Assembly: GCA_009684515.1 (NCBI GenBank)
Contig: WKKS01000002.1
Coordinates: forward strand, 186,001-250,000
Length of the DNA: 64,000 bases
From: Geobacter sp.
GTDB taxonomy: Bacteria; Desulfobacterota; Desulfuromonadia; Geobacterales; Pseudopelobacteraceae
Direction of reading: 5' to 3'
Below, one piece after another: positions 44,834-54,185 of this stretch. The stretch's first letter is position 1. Each line of letters opens with the position of its first letter. The notes under the pieces are model-generated. The model was not told the DNA's origin. It searched no databases and saw nothing but the letters and a program-made list of their open reading frames with translations. The translations under genes and the position numbers were made by a program.

Positions 44834-45709
44834 TCAAGACTTTGCAAGGCGAACATTGAGAAAGACAGAGCCAAGTACAATGGCCATACCAATTGCCTGC
44901 ATGATGCTGACATGCTCCTTGAGAATGAGCGCAATGCAGATCAGCGAAAGAATCGGCACCAACAGGGCACAGTTGGAAGAGCGACCGGTCGGGATCATAC
45001 GCAAGGCCCGGTTCCAGAGAATAAAGGCCAGTGCCGTCGGAAAAACACCCAGATATGCCAGCAACGCCATGACCCCGGCGGCGGGCATCCACTGCATCCG
45101 GTAAAATGGCAGCAGGCAGAGCAGAAACAGCAGCCCGAACAGGTTGAAGAGGAACATGCCGGCCGTGATGGAGAAACTGGCATGTTTGATCAGCACACAG
45201 AACAGTGCAAAAGAAAAAGCCGTTCCCAACCCGACCGCCACCCCGGCTGAAAAGCTCACATCTCCCAGCGAACCGCCGGAGAGCACCAGCAGGCAAACTC
45301 CGCTAAATCCGAGCAGGACACAGACGACCGCCGACCAGCCGCTCTTTTCACGAAAAATGAGCCGCGCCAGCAGCAGCATCATCAATGGGTAGGTGTAATG
45401 CAGTATTACCGCCTGACTGGCGGGGATCAGTTCATAGGTTCGCAGACAAAGAATCTGCTGCACTCCCAGACCGATCATCCCGGCCAGCGGAAAAAACAGA
45501 GGCCGCTGGCGCAGTTCGGCAGCAACCGTACGCAGCTGACCCTCTGCGGCGAGGTACAGAAACAGCGCCAGCGTGGCAAAGATGCCCATCCAGACCACAA
45601 CCGAGTAGCTGTCCAGATAATTGACCGCCATTTTGAAACCGGTCCCGAGCGTTGCGAACATTGCGACTGCCAACAATGCGTAGATTGTACCCTTGCTTGA
45701 TTCTGTCAT
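44834..45709 (-). CDS. EamA-family (DMT) transporter
   Basis: This 291-residue protein has ten predicted helices in two EamA repeats (LLAVAMFATLGTGFKMAV; ALLAYLGVFPTALAFILWNRAL in the second). ATG 45709 directly precedes the first helix; the frame opens to 45790. The ribosome-binding site is weak. It is a single-gene unit, downstream of but not overlapping the ABC operon. The substrate is unknown. Confidence 0.87.
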   Translation of the reverse strand: MTESSKGTIYALLAVAMFATLGTGFKMAVNYLDSYSVVVWMGIFATLALFLYLAAEGQLRTVAAELRQRPLFFPLAGMIGLGVQQILCLRTYELIPASQAVILHYTYPLMMLLLARLIFREKSGWSAVVCVLLGFSGVCLLVLSGGSLGDVSFSAGVAVGLGTAFSFALFCVLIKHASFSITAGMFLFNLFGLLFLLCLLPFYRMQWMPAAGVMALLAYLGVFPTALAFILWNRALRMIPTGRSSNCALLVPILSLICIALILKEHVSIMQAIGMAIVLGSVFLNVRLAKS

Positions 45710-45870
45710 AGTCGGGCGATGTCCGGAGATGAAGGAGTGGAAGTTTTTGAAAGTGCCTGTTTTGTAACAGCCACTGATACGGATCGTCAACAGTGCTGGT
45801 GATCTGCGCTCTGTTTTTTACAGCGACTCCCCGGCAAATCGCCTGTTTATCAGTTCCCAACATTTTTCGT

Positions 45871-45900
45871 TTACGGATAGCAGCCCGGTTAGGTATAAAG
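45871..45900 (+). promoter_or_regulatory. Predicted promoter of the secreted protein at 45937
   Basis: TTTACG (45871-45876), an 18-base spacer and TATAAA (45895-45900), 36 bases before the ATG. Confidence 0.45.
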
Positions 45901-45936
45901 GGAGCTTGCTGATCATCTGTTATTGAAGGAGTTGTC

Positions 45937-47457
45937 ATGCCATCCATTCTGCTGGCCTTTATCTCGGTTTTTCTGCTGGTCGTAGCGCCGTCCGTATCAT
46001 CGGCGGCACCTCTTAAAACCTATGTGTCGGAATTCAGCGTTGTCGGCGCGCCTAACAAGGATGAACTCAAAGTGTCGCTGCAGGGATTGCTGGCCTCACG
46101 CCTGAATCCGGACCGGACGCAACTGGTGGAAAACCAGGACAAAGCAGAACTGCTGCTGTCCGGCAGCTATGCCATGTTTGGAAAGATGTTCAGCGTCGAT
46201 GTGCTGCTGAAAAATGCCCTGACCGGGTCCCTGACCAAAGTATTCGAGCAGGGTGAAACCCAGGACGACCTGATACCGGCTTTTGGCCGTCTGGCTCAAA
46301 AAATCGACCTGGAGCTTGCCAAAACGCAACAGCCGACGGAAGCAGCCGCTAAGACGCTCCCAGCGCCAATTCCCGCAGTCGCCACTGCAGCAGCTCCCGC
46401 TAACTCCTACAAAATTGCAGCTCCGATCCCGATTCCCGTCGCCGAACAGAGTTACGTCGTCAAAACCGGCGGACCGGGTCGCAACACCCCCGGAAGCTGG
46501 ATGAGCGACCCGATCTCCGGCGTATTCTCCTCGATCGCCCTGGGGCGAACCCTCCCCTCCGGCGAGCGTGAAATTTTTGTGGCCAGCGAGCATTCTATAA
46601 TCTACCTGCGCAAAGGTACGGAACTGAAACAGATCGCCGAGATTGCCATTCCGGTACCCGCCAGGATACTTGCCATAGACACAGCGGATCTGGACCATGA
46701 CGGCACACCGGAAATTTACGTTTCGATCGTGGATCGCAAAACTGTAAGCTCCCGCGTTTATCAGGCTTCGGAAAAAGGATTTGAACTGGTGGCAGATGGC
46801 CAGCCCTGGTTATTCAGAGGAATCGGCCTTGATCTCAGGGATCGCAAGATCTTCGCACAAGGGGTCACAAGCGACGGCGAATATTTTAACGAAATATTTG
46901 AAATTGCAAAATCGGGACAAAACTTCAAGGCCACAAACAGCAGAACACTCCCCCGCACCGGCAACATCTTCAACTTCACCACCTTCCGCGACACAAAAGG
47001 CGCAGACAAGCTGGCGATTGTGGACGAAGATGGCTACCTGGCCATTTATGCCGCCGATGGCAGTGAGCTTTGGAAAAGCAGCGACAAATACGGCGGCTCG
47101 GAAACATCCTTTAATTACGAGTCGGTCGCGCAGCTGAGAGCCAAGGGAGACAAGTACCGCTGGAACTTCCTGGAACAGCGCATCATGCCGCTGCCGGGCG
47201 GAGTTTTGATCATCCCCCGCAACGAAGGCACTTTCAGCGTCGGAAACAACCGCTCCTACAACAAGCACTCGCTGTTCGGGCTGGAGTGGAGCGGCGCCAT
47301 CCTCCGTGAAATCTGGCACACCAGGCTGACACCCAGCTACCTGGCAGATTACGCCTATGACTCCGCCACTAACGAAGTTGTCCTGCTGGAAGTTGTCCAG
47401 AAAGCGGGCTTGTTTGTATCAGGGAAAACAGCTGTTTCGACCAACAAGCTTGACTAG
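45937..47457 (+). CDS. Secreted protein with TolB-like N-terminal and VCBS/beta-propeller-like region
   Basis: This 506-residue protein has a signal peptide (about 1-24), a domain at about 25-125 that resembles the small alpha/beta TolB N-terminal fold (LLASRLNPDRTQLVE, then AELLLSGSYAMFG), an Ala/Pro-rich linker at about 130-165, and a repeat region with AIDTADLDHDGTPEIYVS, an FG-GAP/VCBS-type calcium-binding motif. Geobacter relatives contain similar exported proteins of unknown role. AAGGAG precedes the ATG. It is monocistronic between a promoter and a strong terminator. A surface or periplasmic location is likely. Confidence 0.8.
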   Translation: MPSILLAFISVFLLVVAPSVSSAAPLKTYVSEFSVVGAPNKDELKVSLQGLLASRLNPDRTQLVENQDKAELLLSGSYAMFGKMFSVDVLLKNALTGSLTKVFEQGETQDDLIPAFGRLAQKIDLELAKTQQPTEAAAKTLPAPIPAVATAAAPANSYKIAAPIPIPVAEQSYVVKTGGPGRNTPGSWMSDPISGVFSSIALGRTLPSGEREIFVASEHSIIYLRKGTELKQIAEIAIPVPARILAIDTADLDHDGTPEIYVSIVDRKTVSSRVYQASEKGFELVADGQPWLFRGIGLDLRDRKIFAQGVTSDGEYFNEIFEIAKSGQNFKATNSRTLPRTGNIFNFTTFRDTKGADKLAIVDEDGYLAIYAADGSELWKSSDKYGGSETSFNYESVAQLRAKGDKYRWNFLEQRIMPLPGGVLIIPRNEGTFSVGNNRSYNKHSLFGLEWSGAILREIWHTRLTPSYLADYAYDSATNEVVLLEVVQKAGLFVSGKTAVSTNKLD

Positions 47458-47470
47458 CTGATCTTATTGC

Positions 47471-47510
47471 GAGCCGGGCGGCTATTGATCAAGCCACCGG
47501 CTCTTTTTTT
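47471..47510 (+). terminator. Rho-independent terminator after the secreted protein
   Basis: GAGCCGG and CCGGCTC enclose a second short stem (GGCT/AGCC) and are followed by seven T residues. Confidence 0.88.
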
Positions 47511-47542
47511 CGTGCTGCCACTGAATACTTCTCAATAGATTC

Positions 47543-47571
47543 TTGACAGTTTATATGTAGTCCGTCATTAT
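47543..47571 (+). promoter_or_regulatory. Predicted promoter of the metal-efflux operon
   Basis: A perfect TTGACA (47543-47548), a 17-base spacer and CATTAT (47566-47571). The next ATG is at 47585, which would leave about seven bases of leader. Confidence 0.55.
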
Positions 47572-47584
47572 CTCGTAATCATTT

Positions 47585-47956
47585 ATGCGAAAAACAATCC
47601 ACCTTAAATTCATTTCCTGGGTTCTCCTAGTGGTCATAACGGCCGTAACGATTCATTGTATGCACGAAAGTGCTCATGCAATGCAAAGTCACGTAATAGC
47701 ATCAATCGATCAAGCATCATCTTCGGAAATTTCTGCATCTCACCAGTGTCCTTGTTTTCCTTTCGAAAAACACAAAGATTATGATGGTTGTGATACATGC
47801 GTGAATTGCTCTTGTCATGCGCCACTGACCATCCAACGGTTTCAACTCAGCTATAATCCGTCCATTTTTGACAATTTGTACGCGTCTGATCTATTCAATT
47901 TCCTACCCAAAGTTTATCTTTCCCTCTTCGTTCCACCCGATTCAGCAACTGTCTAA
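47585..47956 (+). CDS. Small exported Cys/His-rich protein at the head of the czc locus
   Basis: This 123-residue protein has a signal peptide or anchor (about 1-22), then many metal-type ligands: HCMHESAHAM, HQCPCFPFEKH and CDTCVNCSCHAP. A mature periplasmic protein with about eight Cys and several His residues could bind soft metals or carry disulfides. It resembles short proteins found before RND metal pumps in related bacteria, but no named family is certain. No ribosome-binding site is seen and the promoter lies very close, so the message may be leaderless. It lies 98 bp before czcC. Confidence 0.7.
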   Translation: MRKTIHLKFISWVLLVVITAVTIHCMHESAHAMQSHVIASIDQASSSEISASHQCPCFPFEKHKDYDGCDTCVNCSCHAPLTIQRFQLSYNPSIFDNLYASDLFNFLPKVYLSLFVPPDSATV

Positions 47957-48054
47957 CTATCCGTTTCCTGTAGCAACTCAAAAGTAACACCATACATACT
48001 GACAACGTGTATCTGCACGTTATCATCACCAATCATTTTTTTGGAGGTTCACCC

Positions 48055-49341
48055 GTGACACGCTCAACACTGGCACGCGGACTCGTTCTCGCTCAGCTAC
48101 TGACGGCATTTGCATGCCTACCGGTACTTGCCGAGTCAGTTCCCCACAACATCAATGAAATCGTTGCCCTGGCCCTGAAGCACAGCGCCGAACTATCTGC
48201 TTTAAAAAAAGAAGCAGATGCAAAGCACTCGCTGGCAATACAGGCTGGCACACGCACCAATCCGACCCTGGAACTTCAAGGGTCTACCGGCAGTCTAACC
48301 GGCAGCCCTGAAGAACGTACCGTATCAATTGGTATAAATCAGGAGCTATCATTGTACGGGAAGCTTCAGCTGCGACGTGAAGTAGGACAGCGTGAGGCTG
48401 AATCCCTACAACGGCAGCGCGATAATGCCGCTCGGCTACTTAGGGATGAAGTTTCCACACTTGGACTTGACTACCTGCTCGCTTCAAAACGTCAAGAGCT
48501 TGCGACAGATCTGGTTAAACTAAATCGCGAACTGGTAGTCATTGCTGAAGAGCGTTTCAAGGCGGGCGATATCCCCGAATTGGATCTCAATCTCGCCAAA
48601 GTAGAACTGACCAGAGCCGAAAGCCGACTATTAGAAGCTGGGCGCGAGCAAACCACACTTCGCATAAAAATCGCTTCGCTAACCGGTCTGAGCGAATCAG
48701 ACATCAAACTGTCCGACACTTTTTCCACTCCAAAAGTATCACCAATGCCCCAGGATTTAGTAAAAATGGCCTTATCCACACGTCCGGATCTCCTTGCCTT
48801 GTCACGTGAACGGGACAAGACCGAGACCGAGAATCGCTTGGCCAAAGCAGAAGCACTTCCCAACCTCACTGCCGGGCTTTTTGCCCAATGGCAACGTAGT
48901 TCTGTTGAGGTGGGAGGTATGTCATCAACCAGCAGCGATACACAATTGGGGTTGCGCCTGTCCATGCCGATACCGGTTTTTGACCGCAACCTGAACGGAC
49001 AGGCAGCTGCCCGATCTCGTCTGGATGCCGCTGACTCGCGTAAATTGGCTTTAGAGCGGTCTATCACCGCCGAGGTTGAAGCAGCAGTTTCACGAATGTC
49101 GGCGTCGGAACGCATCCTCACCATTTTTGAACAGGGCATCATGCCACAACTGAAAGAGAACCTGAAACTGACTCAGGAAGCCTACCGGATTGGGGAAGTT
49201 GGGATTCTTTCAGTTATCGACGAACAGAAGAAATTCTTTGAAGTGAATGACAGTTATCTGACTGCGCAGTACAACAAGCGTGTGGCATCGATCAAACTTG
49301 AAACAGCAGTTGCAACAGATCTTACCGGAGGTGTTAAGTGA
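48055..49341 (+). CDS. czcC: Outer-membrane efflux protein of the TolC/CzcC family
   Basis: This 428-residue protein starts at GTG behind TGGAGG; the frame opens earlier at 48007 without a site. It has a signal peptide and two outer-membrane efflux protein repeats: NINEIVALALKHSAELSAL, then LDLNLAKVELTRAESRL, and EEAYRIGEVGILSVID-type (QEAYRIGEVGILSVID) near the C terminus. It forms the outer-membrane exit duct of the CzcCBA metal pump. Its TGA overlaps the GTG of czcB (GTGA at 49338-49341). Confidence 0.93.
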   Translation: MTRSTLARGLVLAQLLTAFACLPVLAESVPHNINEIVALALKHSAELSALKKEADAKHSLAIQAGTRTNPTLELQGSTGSLTGSPEERTVSIGINQELSLYGKLQLRREVGQREAESLQRQRDNAARLLRDEVSTLGLDYLLASKRQELATDLVKLNRELVVIAEERFKAGDIPELDLNLAKVELTRAESRLLEAGREQTTLRIKIASLTGLSESDIKLSDTFSTPKVSPMPQDLVKMALSTRPDLLALSRERDKTETENRLAKAEALPNLTAGLFAQWQRSSVEVGGMSSTSSDTQLGLRLSMPIPVFDRNLNGQAAARSRLDAADSRKLALERSITAEVEAAVSRMSASERILTIFEQGIMPQLKENLKLTQEAYRIGEVGILSVIDEQKKFFEVNDSYLTAQYNKRVASIKLETAVATDLTGGVK

Positions 49342-50576
49342 AGAAAAAAGTAATCATTATTGGAGTAATCCTGGCTGTTGCCCTGACTGGCGGCTTTCTC
49401 TATCGTTCCAACAATACAAAAAGCGGTGGCGCGGATCATGCCGAAAAGACAGAAACCGGCCACAAGGATGAAAAGCCGGGTGAACATAAGGTGAATAAGG
49501 AAGGGCACGACGAGCACGGCGAAGAAGGCAAAATCAAGATGACCGCAGAGATGCAGAAGCAGAATGGTGTATCGGTGGCAACGGTAAAAAAACAACGGAT
49601 GGCCGGTGTGATCAGTGTTACCGGGAAAGTGGAAGCCAATGCCGACAAGATTGCCCATGTCTCACCGCGCATCTCCGGCAAGGTTGTCAGTGTCAGAGCA
49701 TCTCTGGGTGACAGCGTCGCAGCTGGACAGCCGCTGGCGACCCTGGATAGCGTTGAATTAGGTGAGGCTCTCAGCCGTTACCACCAGTCAAAGACAAAGC
49801 TCGCTCTGGCCCAGTCCAACATGGAGCGAATCAAGAATCTTGTAGAAACGAAGATTGCAGCCCGCAAGGACATTCTCCTGGCTGAAACCGACTTTAAAAC
49901 TGTCCAAACCGAACTGCATACTGATGAAGAGCGCTTGTCACTTTATGGTCTTGCACTGTCTGACCTCAAAGGTGATGACCACAAAAGACCGCTCCTGCCG
50001 GTTCGTTCTCCCATTGGCGGGGTCATCACCGAAAAACACGCAATCGTGGGTGAACTTTCCGACCCCTCCAAAAGCCTCTACACAATAGCCGATCTCTCCT
50101 CTGTCTGGGTTGTGGTAGACATCAACGAAAAGGACCTGGCCAAGGTGCACAAGGGACAGGCGACAAACGTTATCGTCGGAGCATATCCCGATCTTAAGCT
50201 GAAAGGGCGCATCACGTATATTGCCGACCTGGTGGAGCAAAGCACTCGCACGGTCAAGGCGCGGATCGAGGTGGCCAATCCGGGGCGAAAGCTGAAGCCG
50301 GAGATGTTTGCCACGGTTGAACTGACACTAGCCGCTGACGCACCGCCAGTGTTGGCTGTTCCCGAAGACGCTCTTCAGGATCTGGATGGGAAAAAGGTGG
50401 TCTTCGTCGCAGAAAATGCGACAGAATTTGCTGCACGTCCGGTACAGACCGGGCGGTCTGCCAGTGGTCTGGTTGAAATTGTCTCCGGCCTCAAAGAGGG
50501 TGAAAACTATGCTGTCAAAGGATCGTTCATTCTCAAGTCTGAAATCAAAAAGGGTGAAATGAAAGACGAGCATTGA
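49338..50576 (+). CDS. czcB: Periplasmic adaptor (membrane fusion protein) CzcB
   Basis: This 412-residue adaptor has an N-terminal membrane anchor (about 4-20), a His/Glu/Lys-rich stretch at about 30-68 (HAEKTETGHKDEKPGEHK, then GHDEHGEEGK) that may bind metal, a helical hairpin near 130-190 and beta-barrel domains (LPVRSPIGGVITEKHAIVGE, then DLSSVWVVVDINEKDLAKV). It links the inner-membrane pump to the outer-membrane duct. GTG start with GGAGG six bases upstream, overlapping czcC. Confidence 0.94.
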   Translation: MKKKVIIIGVILAVALTGGFLYRSNNTKSGGADHAEKTETGHKDEKPGEHKVNKEGHDEHGEEGKIKMTAEMQKQNGVSVATVKKQRMAGVISVTGKVEANADKIAHVSPRISGKVVSVRASLGDSVAAGQPLATLDSVELGEALSRYHQSKTKLALAQSNMERIKNLVETKIAARKDILLAETDFKTVQTELHTDEERLSLYGLALSDLKGDDHKRPLLPVRSPIGGVITEKHAIVGELSDPSKSLYTIADLSSVWVVVDINEKDLAKVHKGQATNVIVGAYPDLKLKGRITYIADLVEQSTRTVKARIEVANPGRKLKPEMFATVELTLAADAPPVLAVPEDALQDLDGKKVVFVAENATEFAARPVQTGRSASGLVEIVSGLKEGENYAVKGSFILKSEIKKGEMKDEH

Positions 50577-50625
50577 CATTACCCTATGATAATCACTCAT
50601 CACAATTAACGAGAGAGAGGTTCCG

Positions 50626-53600
50626 ATGCTGGAGAAATTAATAGCCTATACATTGCGGCAGAAAGGGATGGTCATATTCCTTGCGCTGCTGATTGTTGTA
50701 TTCGGGTTGTACTCATATCTGAAACTGCCGATTGATGCGTTTCCTGATGTAACTAACATTCAAGTAGAAGTAGTAAGTCATGCCGATGGTCTATCTGCCA
50801 TAGAAATCGAGCGGAACGTAACATATCCGATCGAAATGTCCATGCGCGGTCTGCCGGATATTGAGCAGATGCGTTCGGTCACCAAGTTTGGACTGTCCAT
50901 CGTCACCATTGTCTTCAAGGACAATGTGGATATCTATTTTGCCCGTCAGCTGGTCTTTGAACGACTGGCCGAAGCGCGGGACAAGGTGCCCAAGGGCGTT
51001 GAGGTCGCCATGGGGCCGATCGGCACGGCCATGGGGGAGATCTACCAGTACACCCTTGAAGGAAAGATGCCGGATGGCGCTCAGCAGAAGCTTGCTTACC
51101 TGACCAACCTGCGAACTATTCAGGAGTGGATTGTTACCCCGCAGTTGAAAAGCGTTGCCGGAGTCAACGAGATCAACTCTTTCGGCGGCTATTTCAAGCA
51201 GTACCAGGTGATTGTGTCACCGGATAAGCTGGTGAAATACGCCGTAACCGTAGATGATGTTTACTCCGCCATCGGTAGCAACAACGAAAATGTAGGCGGC
51301 AATCTCCTCGAACGTGGAACTGATCAATACATTGTCCGCGGGGTCGGCCTGATCAAAGATATCAGTGACATCGAGAATATCGTCCTGAAATCCCAGGGGG
51401 GCACGCCGACCTATATCCGGGATGTGGCACAGGTGAATGTCGGTGAGGCGGTTCGACAGGGCGCGGCCATGATAAACGGCAAGGAAGAATGTGTCGGCGG
51501 TATCGTCATGATGCTGCGCGGAGCAAACAGCCGCGACGTTGTGCGCCGCGTCGCGGATAAAGTAAAGGAAATGAATGAAAACAATGTCCTTCCTGAAGGC
51601 ATCAAGCTCGTTCCCTATTACGACCGAAGCGACATTGTAAAAGCGAGTGTGGGTACGGTTAACAAGGCGCTGATCGAAGGCTCCATCCTGGTTCTGATTG
51701 TGCTGTACCTGCTCCTGAACAGTATCCGTGGGAGTATCGTGGTTCTCATCGCGTTACCGTTGTCGCTCCTGGCTACGTTTATCGTGATGAAACTAGCCGG
51801 GATCACCGCCAATCTGATGTCTCTCGGCGGTCTGGCAATTTCCATTGGTATGATTATCGACACCACCATCATCCAGGTGGAAAACGTTCAGCGCCACTTA
51901 AGTGAAGAGGGAGGACGGCACCCTAAATTGCTGACCGTGCTGAAAGCGGTTATGGAAGTCAGAAAACCAAGTATTTTCGGCGAACTGATCATTGCCATTA
52001 CCTTTATCCCGATCCTCTCCCTGGAAGGGATCGAAGGGAAAATGTTCGGCCCGCTGGCCATTACTGTTGCCATTGCACTACTGTCGTCCCTGTTTCTCTC
52101 CGTGTTTGTTATCCCGGTACTCTGCATCCTATTCCTTAAACCGCACCCGGAAAAAGAGAGCTTCATCATGAAGCATGCAACCAGGCTCTACTTGCCGATG
52201 CTGAACTATGCCATGAACACGAAGCGTGTGGTGTTGAGCGTTGCCGGTGTTCTTCTGGTTGTCTCGCTCTTCCTGGTCACACGGCTGGGGACGGAATTCA
52301 TTCCGATCATGGATGAAGGCTCGTTTGATATGGATGTGTCCATGCTCCCCGGTGTCTCCCTGGCCAAGGCGATGGAAGTGAACCAACTGGCCGCGGCAAA
52401 ACTCAAGCAGTTTCAGGAATTGGATACTGTCGTGGGAAGAACCGGACAGACCGGGGTCGCTCTGGATACCAGGGGCTCTGATAAAACAGGCTATGTCGGG
52501 ATCTTCAAGCCCAGGAGTGAATGGAAGCGGGATATCTCCAAGGAAGAACTGACCAATGAGATGCGCAAGTCCCTGGAGTCGGTGGCGGGGATTACCTTTG
52601 GCTTCAGCCAGCCGATCCAGTGCCGTATTGATGAACTGGTAGCTGGTACCCGCGCCCAGTTGATTGTCAAATTATTCGGTGAAGACATCAACGTGCTTAG
52701 CGAGAAATCGGCTGAAATCGCCAAGGTTCTTTCCACTGTAAAGGGTGGGACCGACCTGAACGCGGAGAAGGTTTCCGGTCAGCCATATCTGACAGTCAAT
52801 ATCGACCGGTCCAGGATTGCACGATATGGCCTGAATATCAGTGACGTGCAAAAAGTCATTGAAATCGCTGTCGCCGGTAAATCGGCTTCCAAGTTTTATG
52901 AAGAAAACCGGAGTTTTGATATCACAGTTCGCCTGCCGGAAGAAAAAAGAAACTCCCTGGAGGCGATCAAAAATCTGATGATCACCACGAAAACCGGTAT
53001 CAACGTTCCACTCGAACAGCTGGCGGAGGTGAAGATGATCGAAGGGCCGGTTCAGATCAGCCGGCAGGATGGTGTCAGAAGGATCGGGATCGAGATGAAC
53101 ATCACCGGCCGGGACATCGGCAGTTTCGTTGCGGAGGCAAAGCAGAAGATCAAGACACAGGTCAAGCTGCCCTCCGGATACTATCTCACCTGGGGTGGAC
53201 AGTTCGAGAATCAGCAGCGGGCCATGAAAAAACTGATGATCATTGGTCCGGTGGCCATCGGCCTGATACTGCTGCTGTTGTATGTCACCTTCCGCTCTAT
53301 GCGACTGGCATTGCTGGTCATATCAAACCTGCCATTTGCCTTGATCGGTGGAATATTTGCTCTCTTCATCTCCCGACAATATCTGTCGGTTCCGGCATCG
53401 GTAGGATTCGTTGTCCTGTTTGGCGTTGCAGTACTGAACGGATTGGTTCTGGTGTCGCGCATCTCGCAACTGCGTGATGAAGGGTTCGAATTGGAGGAGG
53501 CGATCAGGAAAGGAACCCTTGACCGCTTGCGCCCGGTATTGATGACCGCGTCCATCGCAATTTTCAGTTTAATACCGATGTTGCTGGCCGGTGGAACCGG

Positions 53601-53730
53601 ATCTGAAATCCAGAAACCGCTTGCTACAGTTGTCGTGGGCGGCTTGGTAACCTCCACCTTGCTGACACTGTTGATCATCCCTTCAGTCTACAGCTGGTTT
53701 GAAAAGAGAAAAGTAGAGGAAGAGATGTAG
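50626..53730 (+). CDS. czcA: RND heavy-metal efflux pump CzcA
   Basis: This 1034-residue inner-membrane pump is of the heavy-metal efflux (HME) RND group with twelve helices and two large periplasmic loops. It begins MLEKLIAYTLRQKGMVIFL; KLPIDAFPDVTNIQVEV is conserved in the group. TM4 carries the proton-relay Asp near residue 411 in IGMIIDTTII, which differs from the DFGxxVDGAV form of typical Czc pumps, so metal choice (Co/Zn/Cd, or Cu/Ag, Ni) is not fixed by this motif. The MerR regulator and P-type ATPase nearby favour Cd/Zn/Pb. GAGAGAGG precedes the ATG. Confidence 0.94.
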   Translation: MLEKLIAYTLRQKGMVIFLALLIVVFGLYSYLKLPIDAFPDVTNIQVEVVSHADGLSAIEIERNVTYPIEMSMRGLPDIEQMRSVTKFGLSIVTIVFKDNVDIYFARQLVFERLAEARDKVPKGVEVAMGPIGTAMGEIYQYTLEGKMPDGAQQKLAYLTNLRTIQEWIVTPQLKSVAGVNEINSFGGYFKQYQVIVSPDKLVKYAVTVDDVYSAIGSNNENVGGNLLERGTDQYIVRGVGLIKDISDIENIVLKSQGGTPTYIRDVAQVNVGEAVRQGAAMINGKEECVGGIVMMLRGANSRDVVRRVADKVKEMNENNVLPEGIKLVPYYDRSDIVKASVGTVNKALIEGSILVLIVLYLLLNSIRGSIVVLIALPLSLLATFIVMKLAGITANLMSLGGLAISIGMIIDTTIIQVENVQRHLSEEGGRHPKLLTVLKAVMEVRKPSIFGELIIAITFIPILSLEGIEGKMFGPLAITVAIALLSSLFLSVFVIPVLCILFLKPHPEKESFIMKHATRLYLPMLNYAMNTKRVVLSVAGVLLVVSLFLVTRLGTEFIPIMDEGSFDMDVSMLPGVSLAKAMEVNQLAAAKLKQFQELDTVVGRTGQTGVALDTRGSDKTGYVGIFKPRSEWKRDISKEELTNEMRKSLESVAGITFGFSQPIQCRIDELVAGTRAQLIVKLFGEDINVLSEKSAEIAKVLSTVKGGTDLNAEKVSGQPYLTVNIDRSRIARYGLNISDVQKVIEIAVAGKSASKFYEENRSFDITVRLPEEKRNSLEAIKNLMITTKTGINVPLEQLAEVKMIEGPVQISRQDGVRRIGIEMNITGRDIGSFVAEAKQKIKTQVKLPSGYYLTWGGQFENQQRAMKKLMIIGPVAIGLILLLLYVTFRSMRLALLVISNLPFALIGGIFALFISRQYLSVPASVGFVVLFGVAVLNGLVLVSRISQLRDEGFELEEAIRKGTLDRLRPVLMTASIAIFSLIPMLLAGGTGSEIQKPLATVVVGGLVTSTLLTLLIIPSVYSWFEKRKVEEEM

Positions 53731-53779
53731 TACAAGGATCGTTCTGCGGAATACACAATATCCCGATACGGAGGAATTT

Positions 53780-54121
53780 ATGAAAGAAATAAAAGCGATT
53801 ATACGACCGTCTAAATTATTGGAAGTAACCGAGGAACTTCATGAAATTGATGGGTTGCCGGGAGTGACCGTTTCTGAAATAAAAGGATTCGGCAAAAGCA
53901 GGGCGAAGAATGCTGCCGACAAGATCGTCTATGAGATGGTGGAGTTCATTCCGCGCATACAGTTGGAGGTTGTTGTAGATGACGAGATGGTTTATCAGGT
54001 CGTCAATGTCATTCAGAAATACGCTCATACCGGCAATACCGGCGATGGGAAGATCTTCGTGTCCACTGTTGACGACATAGTAAAGATTCGGACAAATGAG
54101 CGGGGTAAAGAGGCGATTTAA
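53780..54121 (+). CDS. PII-like signalling protein linked to czcCBA
   Basis: This 113-residue protein has the GlnB/PII fold: MKEIKAIIRPSKLLEVTEEL at the start, VTVSEIKGFGKSR before the T-loop, RIQLEVVVDDEMVYQVVNVI, and TGNTGDGKIFVSTVDDIVKIRTNERG at the end, close to the PII C-terminal signature. The T-loop is shorter and lacks the Tyr51 uridylylation context of GlnB. It is not next to amtB or glnA but follows the RND pump by 49 bp behind GGAGG. Such PII-like proteins occur in metal-efflux operons and may sense nucleotide or metal and bind the pump (inference). Confidence 0.9.
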   Translation: MKEIKAIIRPSKLLEVTEELHEIDGLPGVTVSEIKGFGKSRAKNAADKIVYEMVEFIPRIQLEVVVDDEMVYQVVNVIQKYAHTGNTGDGKIFVSTVDDIVKIRTNERGKEAI

Positions 54122-54185
54122 GTTCCTCCTGATGCGTTTGAAAAATATTGATTCAGGAGTCCTGAGCAGGACATAAAAAGGCTCA

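Noticed and set aside
54159..54172. GTCCTGAGCAGGAC hairpin as a terminator between the PII-like and MerR genes
   Set aside because: Stem is short, loop is too tight and only a weak A/T tail follows; kept as unproven.
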